Source: an uncultured Flammeovirgaceae bacterium (GTDB lineage: Bacteria; Bacteroidota; Bacteroidia; Cytophagales; Cyclobacteriaceae). From it: a stretch of DNA of 6,995 bases. The notes under the pieces were generated by a model, which was given only the letters and a program-made list of their open reading frames with translations, did no database searches and was not told the origin of the DNA. The number at the start of each line of letters is the position of its first letter. Positions within the stretch are counted from its first letter, which is position 1. Location: positions 1 through 6,995 of the forward strand of contig CAMLLI010000217.1 in assembly GCA_946480685.1 (NCBI GenBank), read 5' to 3'. Both the position numbers and the translations under genes were made by a program. Below are positions 6,476-6,995 of this stretch, piece after piece.

Positions 6476-6479
6476 TATT

Positions 6480-6995
6480 TTAATTTGCTGTTACTGCACT
6501 TTGAATAGCGCTTTCATCGAAGAGATCATCCTTGATGTGAATTTTATACTCTTCGTATCGTTCGAACACGTCCTGTATATAGTTAACAGGTTCTTCACAC
6601 TTACAATAGCCGGCAGAGACAACCGGGTCGCGGTAAAATTTAGGGTCAGATTTTTTCAGCAAGTAGGTTTGAACGTTATCATCCCACAACGACACGCTTT
6701 TATCCTTTCCATGTTTTTGCAATAACTTCTTCGCATCGAGTATATGCGACAATCCTGCGTTATACGATGCAAGCACAAACTTGAGACGTTGCACCGAATC
6801 AGGCACTGATTTTTTCCAATACTTATCGAGGTACTTCAAATAGCTCACACCGGCATTGAGACTTTGCTGCGGATCGTTTACATTTTTAGCACCGTAACGT
6901 TTTGCTGTCTCCGGCATAAGCTGCATCAGCCCCCTGGCACCGGCCCACGACTCTTCCTGCGGATTAAATTTCGATTCCTGGTAAATTACGGCTGC
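6480..6995 (-). CDS. Lytic transglycosylase, SLT domain (MltF-like), 5' end cut by window edge
   Basis: This murein-cleaving enzyme of the envelope cuts the MurNAc-GlcNAc bond to leave 1,6-anhydroMurNAc. The frame is open from the window edge for 171 residues, 23 more than from the first internal ATG at 6926, which lies inside the catalytic domain and is not the true start. Visible SLT motifs are YQESKFNP at 5-12 with catalytic E7, AGARGLMQLMPETA at 18-31, and LASYNAGLSHI at 75-85. The tail EEPVNYIQDVFERYEEYKIHI is typical of MltF-type proteins of Bacteroidota, which carry an N-terminal solute-binding-protein domain. That domain would lie outside the window, so the subtype is inferred. The gene precedes the two lipoprotein genes on the same strand, but the 122-base spacer makes a separate promoter for them likely. 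Confidence 0.9.
   Translation of the reverse strand, partial: AAVIYQESKFNPQEESWAGARGLMQLMPETAKRYGAKNVNDPQQSLNAGVSYLKYLDKYWKKSVPDSVQRLKFVLASYNAGLSHILDAKKLLQKHGKDKSVSLWDDNVQTYLLKKSDPKFYRDPVVSAGYCKCEEPVNYIQDVFERYEEYKIHIKDDLFDESAIQSAVTAN

Noticed and set aside
6501..6725. Rightward open frame of 74 codons
   Set aside because: It is the antisense shadow of the transglycosylase gene, whose SLT motifs are unambiguous.

Overview
The window looks like a chromosomal segment of a Bacteroidota bacterium, probably from the Chitinophagales/Cytophagales/Sphingobacteriales side. This rests on the gene families (a eukaryote-like kynurenine module, S-C lipoboxes on two lipoproteins, an MltF-like transglycosylase), the near absence of Shine-Dalgarno sequences before the starts, and the moderate, slightly AT-rich composition. 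No tRNA, rRNA, CRISPR array, insertion sequence or phage gene is visible. No stretch longer than about 125 bases lacks a gene.

Left half (1-4605): kynurenine metabolism. A leftward short-chain dehydrogenase (1-769, cut by the window edge) is divergent from a rightward series: 3-hydroxyanthranilate 3,4-dioxygenase (857-1387), an O6-alkylguanine-DNA alkyltransferase (1412-1888), kynureninase (1997-3265) and kynurenine 3-monooxygenase (3262-4605, overlapping kynU by 4 bases). The three pathway enzymes act in the order Kmo, KynU, dioxygenase: kynurenine to 3-hydroxykynurenine to 3-hydroxyanthranilate to 2-amino-3-carboxymuconate semialdehyde. That product cyclises to quinolinate for NAD synthesis, or is decarboxylated for catabolism. 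The entry enzymes (tryptophan 2,3-dioxygenase, kynurenine formamidase) and the enzymes that would decide the product's fate (NadC, or ACMS decarboxylase with aminomuconate enzymes) are not in the window. The DNA-repair gene sits inside the series, and a degenerate heptamer tandem repeat lies between it and kynU.

Right half (4606-6995): cell envelope genes, all leftward. A partial lytic transglycosylase (6480-6995) is followed by a 122-base spacer with two small inverted repeats, then by two adjacent homologous lipoproteins of unknown function (6357-5521 and 5484-4606), which look like a tandem duplication. The second lipoprotein converges on kmo with stop codons directly abutting (4603-4605 and 4606-4608).

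I do not see a clear new defence or mobile system. The items most worth a second look are the SDR lacking the catalytic Tyr and Lys beside the kynurenine genes, the uncharacterised lipoprotein pair, the heptamer repeat, and the strong excess of GCTATA/TATAGC across the window.
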